A stretch of DNA of 64,000 nt from Sphingomonas parva (ex Maeng et al. 2020) (GCF_004564275.1 NZ_SPDV01000029.1:17061-81060), one strand, 5' to 3'. Counted from the first letter of the stretch, positions 1 through 7,923 are shown. Notes: generated from the sequence alone by a model not told the origin. Made by a program: numbers and translations.

Positions 1-168
1 GCCCCCCAGTTTCTCGGCCGACGTGAAATTTTCCTCGAATGCGACGGCGTCCGGGTCCAATGGGCCGTCGGCTGCAACGCGCGAGCCGACCGCGCCCAGC
101 AGCACGCCTGCAAGAAGAGCCGGTATCCAGCGATGGTGCGGCCTGTCGGGTTCCGCCTCGGCTGCCAT
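1..168 (-). CDS. membrane-anchored protein, 5' part only (cut by window edge)
   Basis: Only the first 56 residues are visible. The protein begins MAAEAEPDRPHHRW, followed by one hydrophobic stretch (about residues 15-30, IPALLAGVLLGAVGS) and then an acidic segment (DPDAVAFEEN) that would be periplasmic. The ATG at 168 is chosen because a GAGGAG ribosome binding site lies about 10 nt upstream on this strand. It diverges from the KdpD-like gene at 357, leaving a 188-nt shared spacer with a near-FNR box at 233-246, about 71 bp from this start. No family can be recognised from such a short N-terminus; a single-pass inner-membrane protein is all that can be said. Confidence 0.5.
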   Translation of the reverse strand, partial: MAAEAEPDRPHHRWIPALLAGVLLGAVGSRVAADGPLDPDAVAFEENFTSAEKLGG

Positions 169-232
169 GCTCGCTCTGCTCCTCGCGGTCCCCCGATGGA
201 ACGACGCACGTTCCGGAGCCGCGTTTCCAGGA

Positions 233-246
233 TTGACCGAGAGCAA
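233..246. promoter_or_regulatory. FNR/FixK-like box, one mismatch
   Basis: TTGACCGAGAGCAA matches TTGA-N6-TCAA except for one base in the right half. It lies in the spacer between the divergent genes starting at 168 and 357. Alone it would be weak evidence; it is listed because exact copies of the same palindrome cluster in this part of the window. Confidence 0.3.
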
Positions 247-356
247 GCCCGCGCCGTCATTCTCGAGCGCTTCGGCCGGAGAACGGCCGGCCGTGGGCAC
301 CGAACGTCGGCAGGCACGTTCATTACGGCGATGCATTGAAACGCGAGGGAAATCCC

Positions 357-1613
357 ATGGATTCGTACCACGGCCTCGCCGGTCCCTCACCGTCAGCGAT
401 GGCGCCGCCGACAACGGAACGCCCAGGCGTTGTCCTGGCTGTGCTCCAAGGCAGCGAAGCGGAGCAGGTGCTCGCGGAAGCGAAACGGCTCGCCGACGGC
501 CTCGGCCAGCCTATGACGGCGCTGCACGTCGAGACGCCGGAAGGCGCGCCGCCCGCGAAGATCCTCGAAGTCCTGCAAGCGTCCGCCGAAATGGGAGCGG
601 AGACGGTGAGCATCCCCGCGTCGTCGGTGCTCGACGGAGTCGTGTCGCAAGCAGCTCAGGCGAGTCATGTCGTGCTCGGATCCCGACCGAGACAAAGTCG
701 CATCGCCCGGCCCTCTCTCACCGAGAAGCTGCGCGCCGCTCTACCGGACAAGGTCCTCGTCTCCGTTGCCTATTCGAAGCAGAGCGAGCCTCTCACTCAG
801 GTGCATGCCAGGTCCGCCGAACGAAATGCCGGGATCGTGTATCTCATCGCCTTTGCGGCCATCGCGGCCACCGTGTCGCTCGTTCTGGTCTTGAGGCCTC
901 TCATCGGCCCGCAGGGGCTGGCTCTCCTATTCCTGGTCCCAACTCTTGCGGTCGCCGCCCGATGGGGTTTCAGGCCAGCAATGTTCGCAAGCGTGCTCGC
1001 CGCCGCCAGCTTCAACTTCTTTATCCTCAAGCCGGCTTTTGCCTTCCGTCCAGGCACGCCGCAGGACGTCCTGATGCTTGGAACGCTCGTGGCTCTGTCA
1101 GCCTATACGAGCTTCATCACCGGCAGCCTGCGCAAGCGCGCGATCCTCAGCGATCGAAGCGCCCAGGAGAATGCCGCCCTCGCCGCCCTGGCCAGGGATC
1201 TCACCAAGGCAGCCGATTGGGACAGCACCGCCGAAACCCTCTGCCGCGGCACCGCGCCGCTGCTGGGGCTGGAAGTCGCTGTCATGCGCGAGATCGACGG
1301 TGAACTGGTCATGGCCGGCGCGAGCCCTCCCGATCCAGTCTTCGGGCCGGTCGATCAGGCTGCGCTCGCCTGGGCCTGGAGCAACGGCGAGGAAGCGGGC
1401 AGCGGCACCCAGGTCCTTCCCGCGGCCAATTGGCAGTTCCATCCCCTCAAGACATCCCTTGGCCGACTGGCCGTGCTCGCCGTGGCACGACACGACGGCC
1501 GAAATCCGCTCGTGGCGGAGAAGCAATTGCTCTTCTCCACCATCCTCGCCCAAGCGTCACTCGCCCACGAGCGGCTGCGCCTCGAGGACGAAATGCGCTG
1601 CTCGCCCGGCTGA
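357..1613 (+). CDS. KdpD-like sensor protein truncated before the kinase core (USP-DUF4118-GAF)
   Basis: The 418-residue product has the layout of the middle of KdpD-type sensor kinases. A universal-stress-protein-like domain (about 20-140) is followed by a four-helix DUF4118 membrane block (about 150-240, including FNFFILKPAFAF) and a GAF-like domain (about 265-400). Full KdpD relatives continue into a HisKA/HATPase kinase, but this frame stops right after the coiled linker (RLRLEDEM). Just downstream, in another frame, 1651-1680 reads LTSIKFRSP, which resembles an H-box (LTSISHDLRSP) with the His-Asp part deleted. The N-terminal KdpD ATP-binding domain is also absent. I infer a decayed kinase whose sensory half is still open. 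ATG 357 is preferred over TTG 336 because GAGGG sits 9 nt before it. Confidence 0.7.
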   Translation: MDSYHGLAGPSPSAMAPPTTERPGVVLAVLQGSEAEQVLAEAKRLADGLGQPMTALHVETPEGAPPAKILEVLQASAEMGAETVSIPASSVLDGVVSQAAQASHVVLGSRPRQSRIARPSLTEKLRAALPDKVLVSVAYSKQSEPLTQVHARSAERNAGIVYLIAFAAIAATVSLVLVLRPLIGPQGLALLFLVPTLAVAARWGFRPAMFASVLAAASFNFFILKPAFAFRPGTPQDVLMLGTLVALSAYTSFITGSLRKRAILSDRSAQENAALAALARDLTKAADWDSTAETLCRGTAPLLGLEVAVMREIDGELVMAGASPPDPVFGPVDQAALAWAWSNGEEAGSGTQVLPAANWQFHPLKTSLGRLAVLAVARHDGRNPLVAEKQLLFSTILAQASLAHERLRLEDEMRCSPG

Positions 1614-2003
1614 CCGCGACGACGTTCGCAGGAGGAGCGCCACGGACGGCCCTTGACCAGCATCAAGTTCCGGAGCCCCCCTCCGCCTTCTCGGTTCGAC
1701 ACGGGAATGCCACCGCAAGGAGAACTACCATTTCCCTCAACAACGGGCGCTGGTTCGCACTCGCGGCCGCACGGATGGATTCCCGGAGTGCTCGCAGAAG
1801 CAGGGCGACAGAGGCGCGCGGCGTTGCGATCGATGTAGCGAGCATCAACGCCGCTGCTTCGACGGAAAGGCTCGCCGGAGTCTCTGACGGCGGATGGATC
1901 AACCTCGCCGACAACCGCGGGGCGGCGAGCCCCGGTACGGCCGCTCTCCGACAGGTTGGACAGTCCCGGTCGCGTTCAGGCGAGGAGTGAAGGACGAGGG
2001 CGG
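1614..2003 (+). pseudogene. decayed histidine-kinase remnant and non-coding spacer
   Basis: No convincing gene is seen in these 390 nt. About 40 nt after the stop of the KdpD-like gene, the third frame carries EERHGRPLTSIKFRSP, which looks like the dimerisation H-box of a histidine kinase with a small internal deletion removing the phospho-accepting His. Nothing resembling the N, G1 or G2 boxes follows, so the catalytic domain appears to be lost rather than merely frameshifted. An exact TTGA-N6-TCAA palindrome (1653-1666) falls inside this remnant and may be coincidental. Confidence 0.35.
1653..1666. promoter_or_regulatory. exact TTGA-N6-TCAA palindrome (FNR/FixK-like)
   Basis: TTGACCAGCATCAA has both half-sites exact. 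It overlaps the H-box remnant of the decayed kinase and lies 340 nt from the next start codon (2004), so it is the least convincing of the five exact copies. Confidence 0.25.
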
Positions 2004-2720
2004 ATGGCCACCACCCAGCAATGGAGCATGAACTCTCGGCGAGGCCGCCTTGGCCTCATCGGCCTCGCCCTCGCCGCGCTCGCAGTGGGAGTCATTCTCT
2101 ATTGGGCCACCGAATCGCGGGACGGCAGCGGCGAAGCGTTGAAACGGCAAGCCGATGCCTCGCAACCAGCATCTTCTCCACCACCGCGCGAATGGATCAG
2201 GATCGCCGGTATCGTGAGATCGAGTTCGGGAAAGGGCTTCGTTCTCGCCCATGGCGGCGAGACGTTCATGGTCGAGATGGACGACGCCGATCCGACGTTC
2301 AAGGAAGGGTGTTCGATCCGGCCGAACGACCAGGTGATCGTGACGGGCACCGTGTCGAGGAGGGATCCGTCACCGCGCGTGATCGAAGCGGCGAGCGTCT
2401 ACCTGCCTAACCTCAATACCTATTTCTACGCCAGCCCGGCCGACGAGGAGCGGGGCCTCGCACTGGGGCCTGCAGACGACGTGCAGTCGCCGATCGCGGT
2501 CACCGGCGTCGTCGAGGCCGTGCGCGGCTCCAAAATTACGCTCAGCGTCGGGAACTCGACCTTCTCGACCGACACGCGCGCCTTGCCCGCCGCGAAGATG
2601 CCGACGAGCATCGGAGTAGGAGATCGGCTCCGGGTCTCAGGCGAGCTGGCGCCCGGTTCAGGCGAGATGCGCCTTGTGCCGAGCCAGGTGACGCGCCTGC
2701 GCTCGCTGCGTCCCAACTGA
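2004..2720 (+). CDS. membrane-anchored protein with tandem OB-like periplasmic domains
   Basis: The product has 238 residues. A short cytoplasmic N-terminus is followed by one transmembrane segment (about 17-35, LGLIGLALAALAVGVILYW), a Ser/Pro linker and a soluble part. The soluble part has two similar beta-rich units, each opening with a phrase of the type V-x-G-[IV]-V followed by a short turn and FV/ITL (about 62-125 and 155-225); this resembles OB-fold proteins of the periplasm. ATG 2004 is chosen because GGACGAGGG precedes it; further ATGs lie at 2022 and 2028. It precedes the ion-channel gene by 247 nt. No specific function can be assigned. Confidence 0.65.
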   Translation: MATTQQWSMNSRRGRLGLIGLALAALAVGVILYWATESRDGSGEALKRQADASQPASSPPPREWIRIAGIVRSSSGKGFVLAHGGETFMVEMDDADPTFKEGCSIRPNDQVIVTGTVSRRDPSPRVIEAASVYLPNLNTYFYASPADEERGLALGPADDVQSPIAVTGVVEAVRGSKITLSVGNSTFSTDTRALPAAKMPTSIGVGDRLRVSGELAPGSGEMRLVPSQVTRLRSLRPN

Positions 2721-2967
2721 AACGTGCTCGCCCGCCGAGACGACCTACCCGTCTGCTGTGGGAGCGCAACGGAGCGGCCAAATCGCCTCCGCCCGGATCC
2801 GCGCCGCGGTAAGAGCAATCGCTGCTCCGCTCGCCAATTCCCAGCCTGCGCCCCATCGCGACCGGGCCCGAAGCGAGGCGCAGGGCAGGCTCGGGCGTGT
2901 CGATGGAACATCTCCGCCTGAGTTGAACGTTCGGATCGCCCCAGCAGCCGCAATCGAGGAAGTGCAC

Positions 2968-3789
2968 ATGGAGGACAGGAGGAGGACGCTGGAAGATCTC
3001 GAGGAATGGCTTCGTACCCCGATGCTCGTGCTCAGCCTCTTCTGGCTGGGCATCGTTCTGCTGGAGCTCACCGGACGAGGCGGAGCTGCCCTGACGTTGA
3101 TTGCGACGGCGATATGGATCGTCTTCATCGGCGAGTTCGGCCTGCGATTCTGGCTCGCTCCGGAGAAGATGCCGTTCCTCCGGCGCAACTGGCTCACCGC
3201 GCTGGCGCTCCTGGTGCCCGCCTTTCGCATCCTCCGGGGCCTTGCGGTGCTGCGCGCTGCGCGGGTGCTGCGCGGCGCCCAGCTCGTCAAGGTCGTCGGC
3301 AGCGTCAACCGCGGAATGAACAGCCTGCGCGCCTCCCTTCGCAGACGCGCGTTTCACTACGTGCTGGCACTGACCATGCTCGTTTTGCTGCTCGGCGCCG
3401 CAGGAATGGCGAACCTCGAGTCCTCGGGGCAGGTCGAGGGAGGTTTCGCCTCTTACGGCGATGCGCTCTGGTGGACGGCGATGCTCCTTGCCAGCATCGG
3501 CACCGATTTCTGGCCGAGGACCCTCGAGGGCCGCCTGCTTGCGTTCCTGCTCGCGCTCTACGGCCTTGGGGTCTTTGGCTACCTCACGGCCAGCTTCGCC
3601 AGCTATTTCGTCGGACGCGACGCCGACGCGCCCGAGGCGGAGGTCGCCGGAAGCCGGGACATCAGCGCGCTTCGCGACGAGATCCGTGCTCTGCGCGAGA
3701 TGCTGGGAAACAGCACCGGCCGGGGTCCAGAGCAGGCATTGACGCCGGTCAATAACCGGAACGACGCGCCGGCCGATGCGATGAAGTGA
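2968..3789 (+). CDS. voltage-gated-type ion channel with atypical selectivity filter
   Basis: The 273-residue inner-membrane protein fits the bacterial Kv-type ion-channel family. Hydrophobic segments lie at about 18-37 and 42-62. An S4-like helix (about 83-110) carries regularly spaced arginines (FRILRGLAVLRAARVLR), and S5 and S6 lie at about 132-152 and 190-212. The pore loop reads LWWTAMLLASIGTDFWP, so the potassium-channel signature TVGYGD is replaced by SIGTDF. A charged C-terminal helix (SALRDEIRALREML) could assemble subunits. The start at 2968 has GAGGA at good spacing. The PRC-barrel gene follows 60 nt downstream. Similar pore variants, as I recall, occur in related alphaproteobacterial channels, so ion choice is uncertain. 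Confidence 0.8.
   Translation: MEDRRRTLEDLEEWLRTPMLVLSLFWLGIVLLELTGRGGAALTLIATAIWIVFIGEFGLRFWLAPEKMPFLRRNWLTALALLVPAFRILRGLAVLRAARVLRGAQLVKVVGSVNRGMNSLRASLRRRAFHYVLALTMLVLLLGAAGMANLESSGQVEGGFASYGDALWWTAMLLASIGTDFWPRTLEGRLLAFLLALYGLGVFGYLTASFASYFVGRDADAPEAEVAGSRDISALRDEIRALREMLGNSTGRGPEQALTPVNNRNDAPADAMK
3739..3752. promoter_or_regulatory. exact FNR/FixK-like box upstream of the PRC-barrel gene
   Basis: TTGACGCCGGTCAA is an exact TTGA-N6-TCAA palindrome inside the last codons of the channel gene, its centre 104 bp before the PRC-barrel ATG at 3850. A class II activator site at -41.5 would place a transcription start near 3787, just after the channel stop codon. That suggests a separate promoter for the downstream gene. 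Confidence 0.5.
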
Positions 3790-3849
3790 AGACAGGCGCA
3801 GGGCCCGAAGCGGCCGCCGCCTGCCCTCCCACCATGAAAGGACATCCCG

Positions 3850-4227
3850 ATGACACATGAAAACGACAGCGACACCTTGGCGCGCGACGAGACGAGCGAT
3901 ATGATCGCATCCGACAAGGTGGAGGGTACCACCGTCTACAACCAGAGCGGCGATCGGCTCGGCACGGTCAAGCACTTCATGGTCGGCAAGCGTGACGGCA
4001 AGGTCCGGTACGCGGTGATGAGCTTTGGTGGCTTCCTCGGCATGGGCAATCGCTATTACCCGCTGCCGTGGAATGCCCTCACTTACGACGATCGCCAGGG
4101 CGGCTACGTCGTGAACCTCACTCGAGACCAGATCGAGCAGGCGCCGTCATACGAGGACGGGCAGGAGCCGACCTACGACCGCTCTTATGGTCAACGCGTA
4201 TACGGCTATTATGGCTTCGCCTATTGA
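3850..4227 (+). CDS. PRC-barrel domain protein
   Basis: The 125-residue soluble protein contains one PRC-barrel (about 15-100). The fold is recognised from the opening VEGTTVYNQSGDRLGTV, the central GKVRYAVMSFGGFLGMGNRYYPLPW and the closing NLTRDQIEQAPSY. Stand-alone PRC-barrel proteins of this length are common in alphaproteobacterial stress-gene clusters; their ligand is usually unknown. The tail is Tyr-rich (QRVYGYYGFAY). A GAAAGGA ribosome site precedes the ATG. The exact FNR-type box at 3739-3752 suggests regulation by a Crp/Fnr-family protein. Confidence 0.85.
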   Translation: MTHENDSDTLARDETSDMIASDKVEGTTVYNQSGDRLGTVKHFMVGKRDGKVRYAVMSFGGFLGMGNRYYPLPWNALTYDDRQGGYVVNLTRDQIEQAPSYEDGQEPTYDRSYGQRVYGYYGFAY

Positions 4228-4435
4228 GCTGCCGTCCGGGCCTGAGGCTCGCGTCGGCCCGGTCGCAACGCGGCAACGTCTCGTCAGCGCGCCGTCCGAC
4301 TGTTTCTCCACGGGGAATTGATCTCGGGCAATTCGGCAGTCGTTCCTTGCAGTCGGGGGTTCATCTCCCGTCGGCAAGTCTGGCCATGACGCCGGCGCGG
4401 CCGAGGGAGCCTCATCACACTCCCTGAAGGCCGCC

Positions 4436-4468
4436 GATCCCCGGCCGTTGCTGGTGCGGCCGGGGATC
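4436..4468. terminator. perfect 12-bp stem hairpin
   Basis: GATCCCCGGCCG (4436-4447) is exactly complementary to CGGCCGGGGATC (4457-4468) across a 9-nt loop. There is no T-run on either side, so it may be a rho-independent terminator lacking a U-tract or an mRNA-stabilising structure; it lies 209 nt after the PRC-barrel stop. Confidence 0.35.
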
Positions 4469-4604
4469 GACTGCCACGCAAATCCTGACGGATTTCCCTC
4501 CCGCATGTGCGCGTCCAGTCGGTCCACCGAGGGAAAAAGCCGCGCTCGAGGAGGACAGTTCGCGAACATAGGCAACGGATGCTGGGCCAACGATGCGTCG
4601 ACAG

Positions 4605-4618
4605 CTGATGACGCTCAA
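4605..4618. promoter_or_regulatory. FNR/FixK-like box, one mismatch, before the lipoprotein gene
   Basis: CTGATGACGCTCAA differs from TTGA-N6-TCAA at one base. Its centre is 66 bp before the ATG at 4678, the same distance as another near-box has to the gene at 5431. Confidence 0.35.
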
Positions 4619-4677
4619 CTTCACGAGGCTCACGGCGAACGGGCGATTATCTGGAACGTTAAAGAGGAGACCGGAAC

Positions 4678-5046
4678 ATGAAGATCGGTGCGGGACTGGT
4701 GCTCTTCGCCTGCCTCCTAGGTGCATGCGAAAAAGACAGCCTTTCGTCGGCCGAGGCAAGCGAGGCTGCCAAGCAGCACGTTCGCGAGCAGCTGGGTCTC
4801 GCATCTGGCGCCGCACTGTTCAGCAACGTCTATGTGGGCGATCCGGTCGACGGTGAACCGGTGCTCTGCGGGACGGTCAGCGGCAAACGAGAGGACGGGA
4901 CAATCATCACCCCGAGGCGCTTCGCAATTTCGACCGAAAACCCGCGCTGGCTTCTCTTCGAGACGGTCGACCGCCAGCCGCTTCCTTCCCGCCCCGACAA
5001 GTTCATCGAATGGCACACTACCTGCTTCAACGAGGAAGAGACCTGA
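4678..5046 (+). CDS. small lipoprotein of unknown function
   Basis: The 122-residue protein starts with a lipoprotein signal peptide (MKIGAGLVLFACLLGAC); Cys17 would be the lipidated residue. The mature part opens with a Ser/Ala/Glu-rich helix (SSAEASEAAKQHVREQLG) and continues into a beta-rich domain with a Cys pair (LCGTVSG and TTCFNEEE) that could form a disulfide. AAAGAGGAGA precedes the start at good distance. It stands alone on its strand, and a near-FNR box lies 66 bp upstream. I do not recognise the family. Confidence 0.75.
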   Translation: MKIGAGLVLFACLLGACEKDSLSSAEASEAAKQHVREQLGLASGAALFSNVYVGDPVDGEPVLCGTVSGKREDGTIITPRRFAISTENPRWLLFETVDRQPLPSRPDKFIEWHTTCFNEEET

Positions 5047-5184
5047 TGGAACTGGATCCGCCGCCTTGCCGCGACGGTAAATCCAAGGGTCCGAAGCTCG
5101 GCAGCGCGCTGACTGCCAGGACATAGAGCAACGCTCTGCGGCTGAAAAGGCATCGTCCGCGATCTGCCTCTTGAGTGGAGCGGC

Positions 5185-5337
5185 CTACGGCTGGAGCGAA
5201 CGAGCAGCCTTCCCAGCCGGCTCCTGCACATTCTGCGCCTCCCGAACGCGGTTGCTCTCCGCGAGGATCTTGCCCGTCTCTTCCTCGCTGCCGTTCGTGT
5301 CCGGCGACTCGCTGCTCAGTGATGCGTCGCTGTCCAT
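5185..5337 (-). CDS. possible 50-aa acidic hydrophilic protein
   Basis: The minus strand encodes a short frame beginning MDSDASLSSESPDTNGSEEE and ending AGKAARSLQP. It looks more protein-like than its surroundings: it is acidic, Ser/Glu/Asn-rich at the N-terminus and helical afterwards (TGKILAESNRVREAQNVQ). No Shine-Dalgarno sequence is visible before the ATG at 5337, and no family is known to me, so the call is tentative. Confidence 0.3.
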   Translation of the reverse strand: MDSDASLSSESPDTNGSEEETGKILAESNRVREAQNVQEPAGKAARSLQP

Positions 5338-5357
5338 TCAGAAGAAACTGATAGAGA

Positions 5358-5371
5358 TTGAGCGCGTTCAG
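5358..5371. promoter_or_regulatory. FNR/FixK-like box, one mismatch
   Basis: TTGAGCGCGTTCAG departs from TTGA-N6-TCAA at the last base. Its centre is 66 bp before the ATG at 5431. Confidence 0.3.
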
Positions 5372-5430
5372 GAACCGATTTCGACCTCAGAATAGATGAC
5401 GTGCTGGCCGACCCCTGCGAAGAACCGAGC

Positions 5431-5613
5431 ATGACCTCACCGACCGACTCTCCGGAAGAGCTTCTCACGAAGGCGGGAACCTGCCGCCGCATCGCAGAAG
5501 GAATGGGCGCCGATCCGCTCGCGCGGAACTTGATCGAGATAGCCGAGGACTACGAAGCCCGTGCTGCCGAACTACAGGGCGTTATCACCGTGATCGCGGA
5601 TCAGCCCGCTTAG
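5431..5613 (+). CDS. small helical hypothetical protein
   Basis: The 60-residue protein has no signal peptide or membrane segment. It appears all-helical: a first helix (EELLTKAGTCRRIAEGMG) and a second (RNLIEIAEDYEARAAELQG). Short proteins with this pattern of a Cys-Arg-containing helix and an EDYE-x-RA segment are, to my knowledge, common and uncharacterised in alphaproteobacteria. ATG 5431 is preferred over GTG 5401 because the family-like part starts at MTSPTDSPEE; a GAAGAA-type site precedes it. A near-FNR box lies upstream. Confidence 0.6.
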   Translation: MTSPTDSPEELLTKAGTCRRIAEGMGADPLARNLIEIAEDYEARAAELQGVITVIADQPA

Positions 5614-5839
5614 CCCCTCCCGCAGGGCGTGTTTGCAGATTGCCTAATCGCCTCAGGATCGGGTGCGGTGCTGCCTCGAGGGGCTACGACGCGTGCCGGC
5701 GTCCTTTCGGGCAGCGGCCAGTTAAGTGTGGTCCCCGCGTTGCGAAGAGAGTGCCCGGTCAAATCATTCTTGCGAGCTTCGGGGACAGGGAGGTTGCGCC
5801 GTGCCCCCGTGCCTCCCTGCCCCTACCGAGAATGGAAGA

Positions 5840-6121
5840 TCAGGACGTCCTGCTATGGATTGCCGCGGATAACGCTCTTGGTGACGAACTCAGCGCATCC
5901 CAGTCGACACCGCCACGCTCGCGCCAGGACTCGAAAGCCTCGTCATTGTAGGCGAGGTCGAGATAAAGCGCCGCCATATGATAATGTGATCTGACCACGC
6001 CGGGATGATCTGACGACTGTGCGCGGTCGAGTTCCTGCTCGGCGCGTCGGACGAAGTAGCGTTTGTCCGACCTCTCACGTGCATTCGGTGCTGGCGCCTT
6101 CGGCTCGTATGACTTCATCAT
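5840..6121 (-). CDS. small hypothetical protein, TPR-like helices
   Basis: The 93-residue soluble protein has a basic, Pro-rich start (MMKSYEPKAPAPNARERSDKR), then amphipathic helices (RAEQELDRAQSS; RSHYHMAALYLDLAYN) resembling a single helical hairpin. Two adjacent ATGs (6121 and 6118) are possible; the second has the better GGGAG spacing. It is the last gene of a minus-strand group and is separated from the next gene upstream by a 434-nt spacer containing an exact FNR-type box. I do not recognise the family. Confidence 0.6.
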   Translation of the reverse strand: MMKSYEPKAPAPNARERSDKRYFVRRAEQELDRAQSSDHPGVVRSHYHMAALYLDLAYNDEAFESWRERGGVDWDALSSSPRALSAAIHSRTS

Positions 6122-6555
6122 GCCCTCCCATCTCCGAGATTTCCCGAGATTTGCGTCCGGGATCGACGATAGCGATCTGTCGCACGTCCCATCCGGCCCG
6201 CGCCCATGCGCGGACGCAAGCTCGGCCTATCGAGACGCAAGTTGGTTGCTGGAGCATCCAATTAGCACCGAGGAACCTCCCCGCGCCCGCTGACGAACAC
6301 CGCGGCGACCGCCGACGTAGGCCCTGCATGAAGCAAGCGCGGGAGAGCCGTTCCGTTCCTATATTTGATGTGGGTCAAACTCGGGCGCAGTGGCTGCCTG
6401 CAGGACCGATGCGGCCCCGCTCTGTCTGGCCGCGGCGGAATCCAGTGACTGAAGTCAAAGCGCGTGGATACGGCAGCTCGTCGCTGACTAGTCCTACGGC
6501 TGAGGCACATCTCGCGCGGTGGGCGGCGGGAGCCTCGTTGGGCCCGCATGCACGA
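6122..6555. other. 434-nt spacer with FNR/FixK-like boxes
   Basis: No gene can be supported. The spacer contains the exact palindrome TTGATGTGGGTCAA (6365-6378) and a one-mismatch copy GTGACTGAAGTCAA (6445-6458), both upstream of the minus-strand gene starting at 6121. Confidence 0.45.
6365..6378. promoter_or_regulatory. exact FNR/FixK-like box
   Basis: TTGATGTGGGTCAA is an exact TTGA-N6-TCAA site. Its centre is about 250 bp before the start of the minus-strand gene at 6121, which is far for a class II site; a long leader or an unseen small RNA could explain it. Confidence 0.4.
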
Positions 6556-7266
6556 CTAATCGTCGACCACAACGCTGACGATGCCGCTGCTCGCCCCCGA
6601 CAGAGCATCGACGAGTTCGTACTTCAGCGTGAGCGGCTCGGCCGAGTTCGGCGCCTTCTCGAAATACAGATATCCTTCGACGCGGCCGCCGGGATCAAGA
6701 ACGCCTTCGGGCAAACCCCAGCGGCGCATGCCAGTGGTCGGGAGCGGCTCGCCGTCGTAATAGCTCTCGTACAGGGCGTAATATGCAGGATCCAGGCCGA
6801 TGGCCGTGTCAGCCAGGGGCTGCCCGGGATAGGCCCGCCCATAGAGCCGAGCCAACCTGAAGCCCGAGACTTCGAACTTCTGATCCCGCACCGCGAAGGC
6901 GTGCGGAAGCTCGGCCTCCCCGGCTGCGGAACGCTGCACCCGGTAAAGGGGCAAGGTGCGGAACTCTCGTCCATCGCGACCAACTAGCTTGATTCGGTTG
7001 TAGGCGAGAAGAACCGGCTTGGGTCCGTGGTTTTCGAGGGTGATCTTCACTGGAGTGAGCTTGGACGTGATACGAGCCGGCCCCGGCCAGCGATCTACTT
7101 CCGCCGCGCGCATGACCAGGCTTTGCACCGCGGGCGCCGAGATCTGCGCGGATGCGGGCAGATCGATGGGCGTGAGCGCCGTCATTGCGAGCAGGATCAG
7201 TGCGTGCGCCCAAGGGACGCGCCGACCTTTAATCGAGGGAACTCCGCTTGAAAGCATCCCTGCCAT
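6556..7266 (-). CDS. exported protein of unknown function
   Basis: The 236-residue protein has a long Sec-type signal peptide (hydrophobic core ALILLAMTALTPI, cleavage expected after LPASA about residue 39). The mature part looks like an immunoglobulin-like or beta-sandwich domain: VKITLENHGPKPVLLAYNRIKL resembles proteins that describe an added group or conserved beta strand pair, and the C-terminus (EGYLYFEKAPNS through LKYELVDA) resembles the closing strands of DUF4352-type domains. AGGAG lies upstream of ATG 7266. An exact FNR-type box (7436-7449) is about 176 bp upstream. Function unknown. Confidence 0.65.
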   Translation of the reverse strand: MAGMLSSGVPSIKGRRVPWAHALILLAMTALTPIDLPASAQISAPAVQSLVMRAAEVDRWPGPARITSKLTPVKITLENHGPKPVLLAYNRIKLVGRDGREFRTLPLYRVQRSAAGEAELPHAFAVRDQKFEVSGFRLARLYGRAYPGQPLADTAIGLDPAYYALYESYYDGEPLPTTGMRRWGLPEGVLDPGGRVEGYLYFEKAPNSAEPLTLKYELVDALSGASSGIVSVVVDD

Positions 7267-7923
7267 GGTCGCGAACTCCTGTCATCGACGCTATCGCAGT
7301 CACGCCCAGCAACATGGCCAGGACGGCTCATGGCCATGGGCGCGGGTGCGCATGTTCAGGATCCATGCTCTGGATAACCAGGAATGGACCCAGTGAAGCA
7401 ATATACGCGGCGGGGCGGTAGCCGGTGACACGATTTGACCTTCGTCAATCCACTTCCGGGACTGTCAGCATCCTGCCGCACCCCGTCGCCAATGTTGCCC
7501 GAGTCGAACGCCCGTTCGGAAAGTGCCCGCTTCAATGGAGGCGTTAAACTAAGATATTCTTTTTCATAGGGAAATTCTAGGCCCACAGCCGAACAGGATA
7601 ACTTCGAAGACAATCCAATACGCGGATTGAAGTGATAGGATTGAGAGGCCCCATGCATCAAAAGAGCGGCCCGGGAGACCCATTGCCAAGTTTCCGCGTG
7701 GACCAGAATCTCCGGACGATCGTTGTTAACCGTGTCTTCTATGTGTAGCCGTCGGCCCGGCGCCGAGGCTTGCCAACGTCAACGGCAGAAGATTCAGGCG
7801 AAGCAGTCGTGAATTCTGTTGATCCCGCCATTGCGCGTCCAGCGGCTTCGCAGCGTGGGCCGGCATGATCGCGCCGCTCGCCTGAGTGACGCCGTTTCAA
7901 CCGTCGCACAGGAAAGGCCCGAG
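7267..7923. other. 657-nt divergent spacer
   Basis: No gene is supported. The spacer separates the exported-protein gene (minus) from the DUF4403 gene (plus). It contains the exact FNR-type palindrome at 7436-7449 and a relatively AT-rich patch at about 7540-7630 that could hold a promoter, although I cannot assign -35/-10 elements with confidence. Confidence 0.45.
7436..7449. promoter_or_regulatory. exact, fully symmetric FNR/FixK-like box
   Basis: TTGACCTTCGTCAA is symmetric over five bases on each side (TTGAC-N4-GTCAA), the best palindrome of the series. It lies in the divergent spacer, 170 nt from the minus-strand start at 7266 and about 475 nt from the plus-strand start at 7924. Confidence 0.5.

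Larger units (their letters stand above)
4228..4677. other. 450-nt spacer without a convincing gene
   Basis: I see no supportable reading frame. It contains a perfect 12-bp hairpin (4436-4468) and two near-matches to the FNR/FixK palindrome, TTGATCTCGGGCAA at 4318-4331 and CTGATGACGCTCAA at 4605-4618. Confidence 0.5.

Noticed and set aside
23..1303. Plus-strand frame overlapping the KdpD-like gene
   Set aside because: Arg/Ser/Ala-rich translation without motifs; the overlapping frame encodes recognisable USP, DUF4118 and GAF-like domains.
7356..7661. Possible 101-aa minus-strand gene in the 7.3-7.9 kb spacer
   Set aside because: No ribosome site, no protein-like periodicity and it covers the exact FNR-type palindrome.
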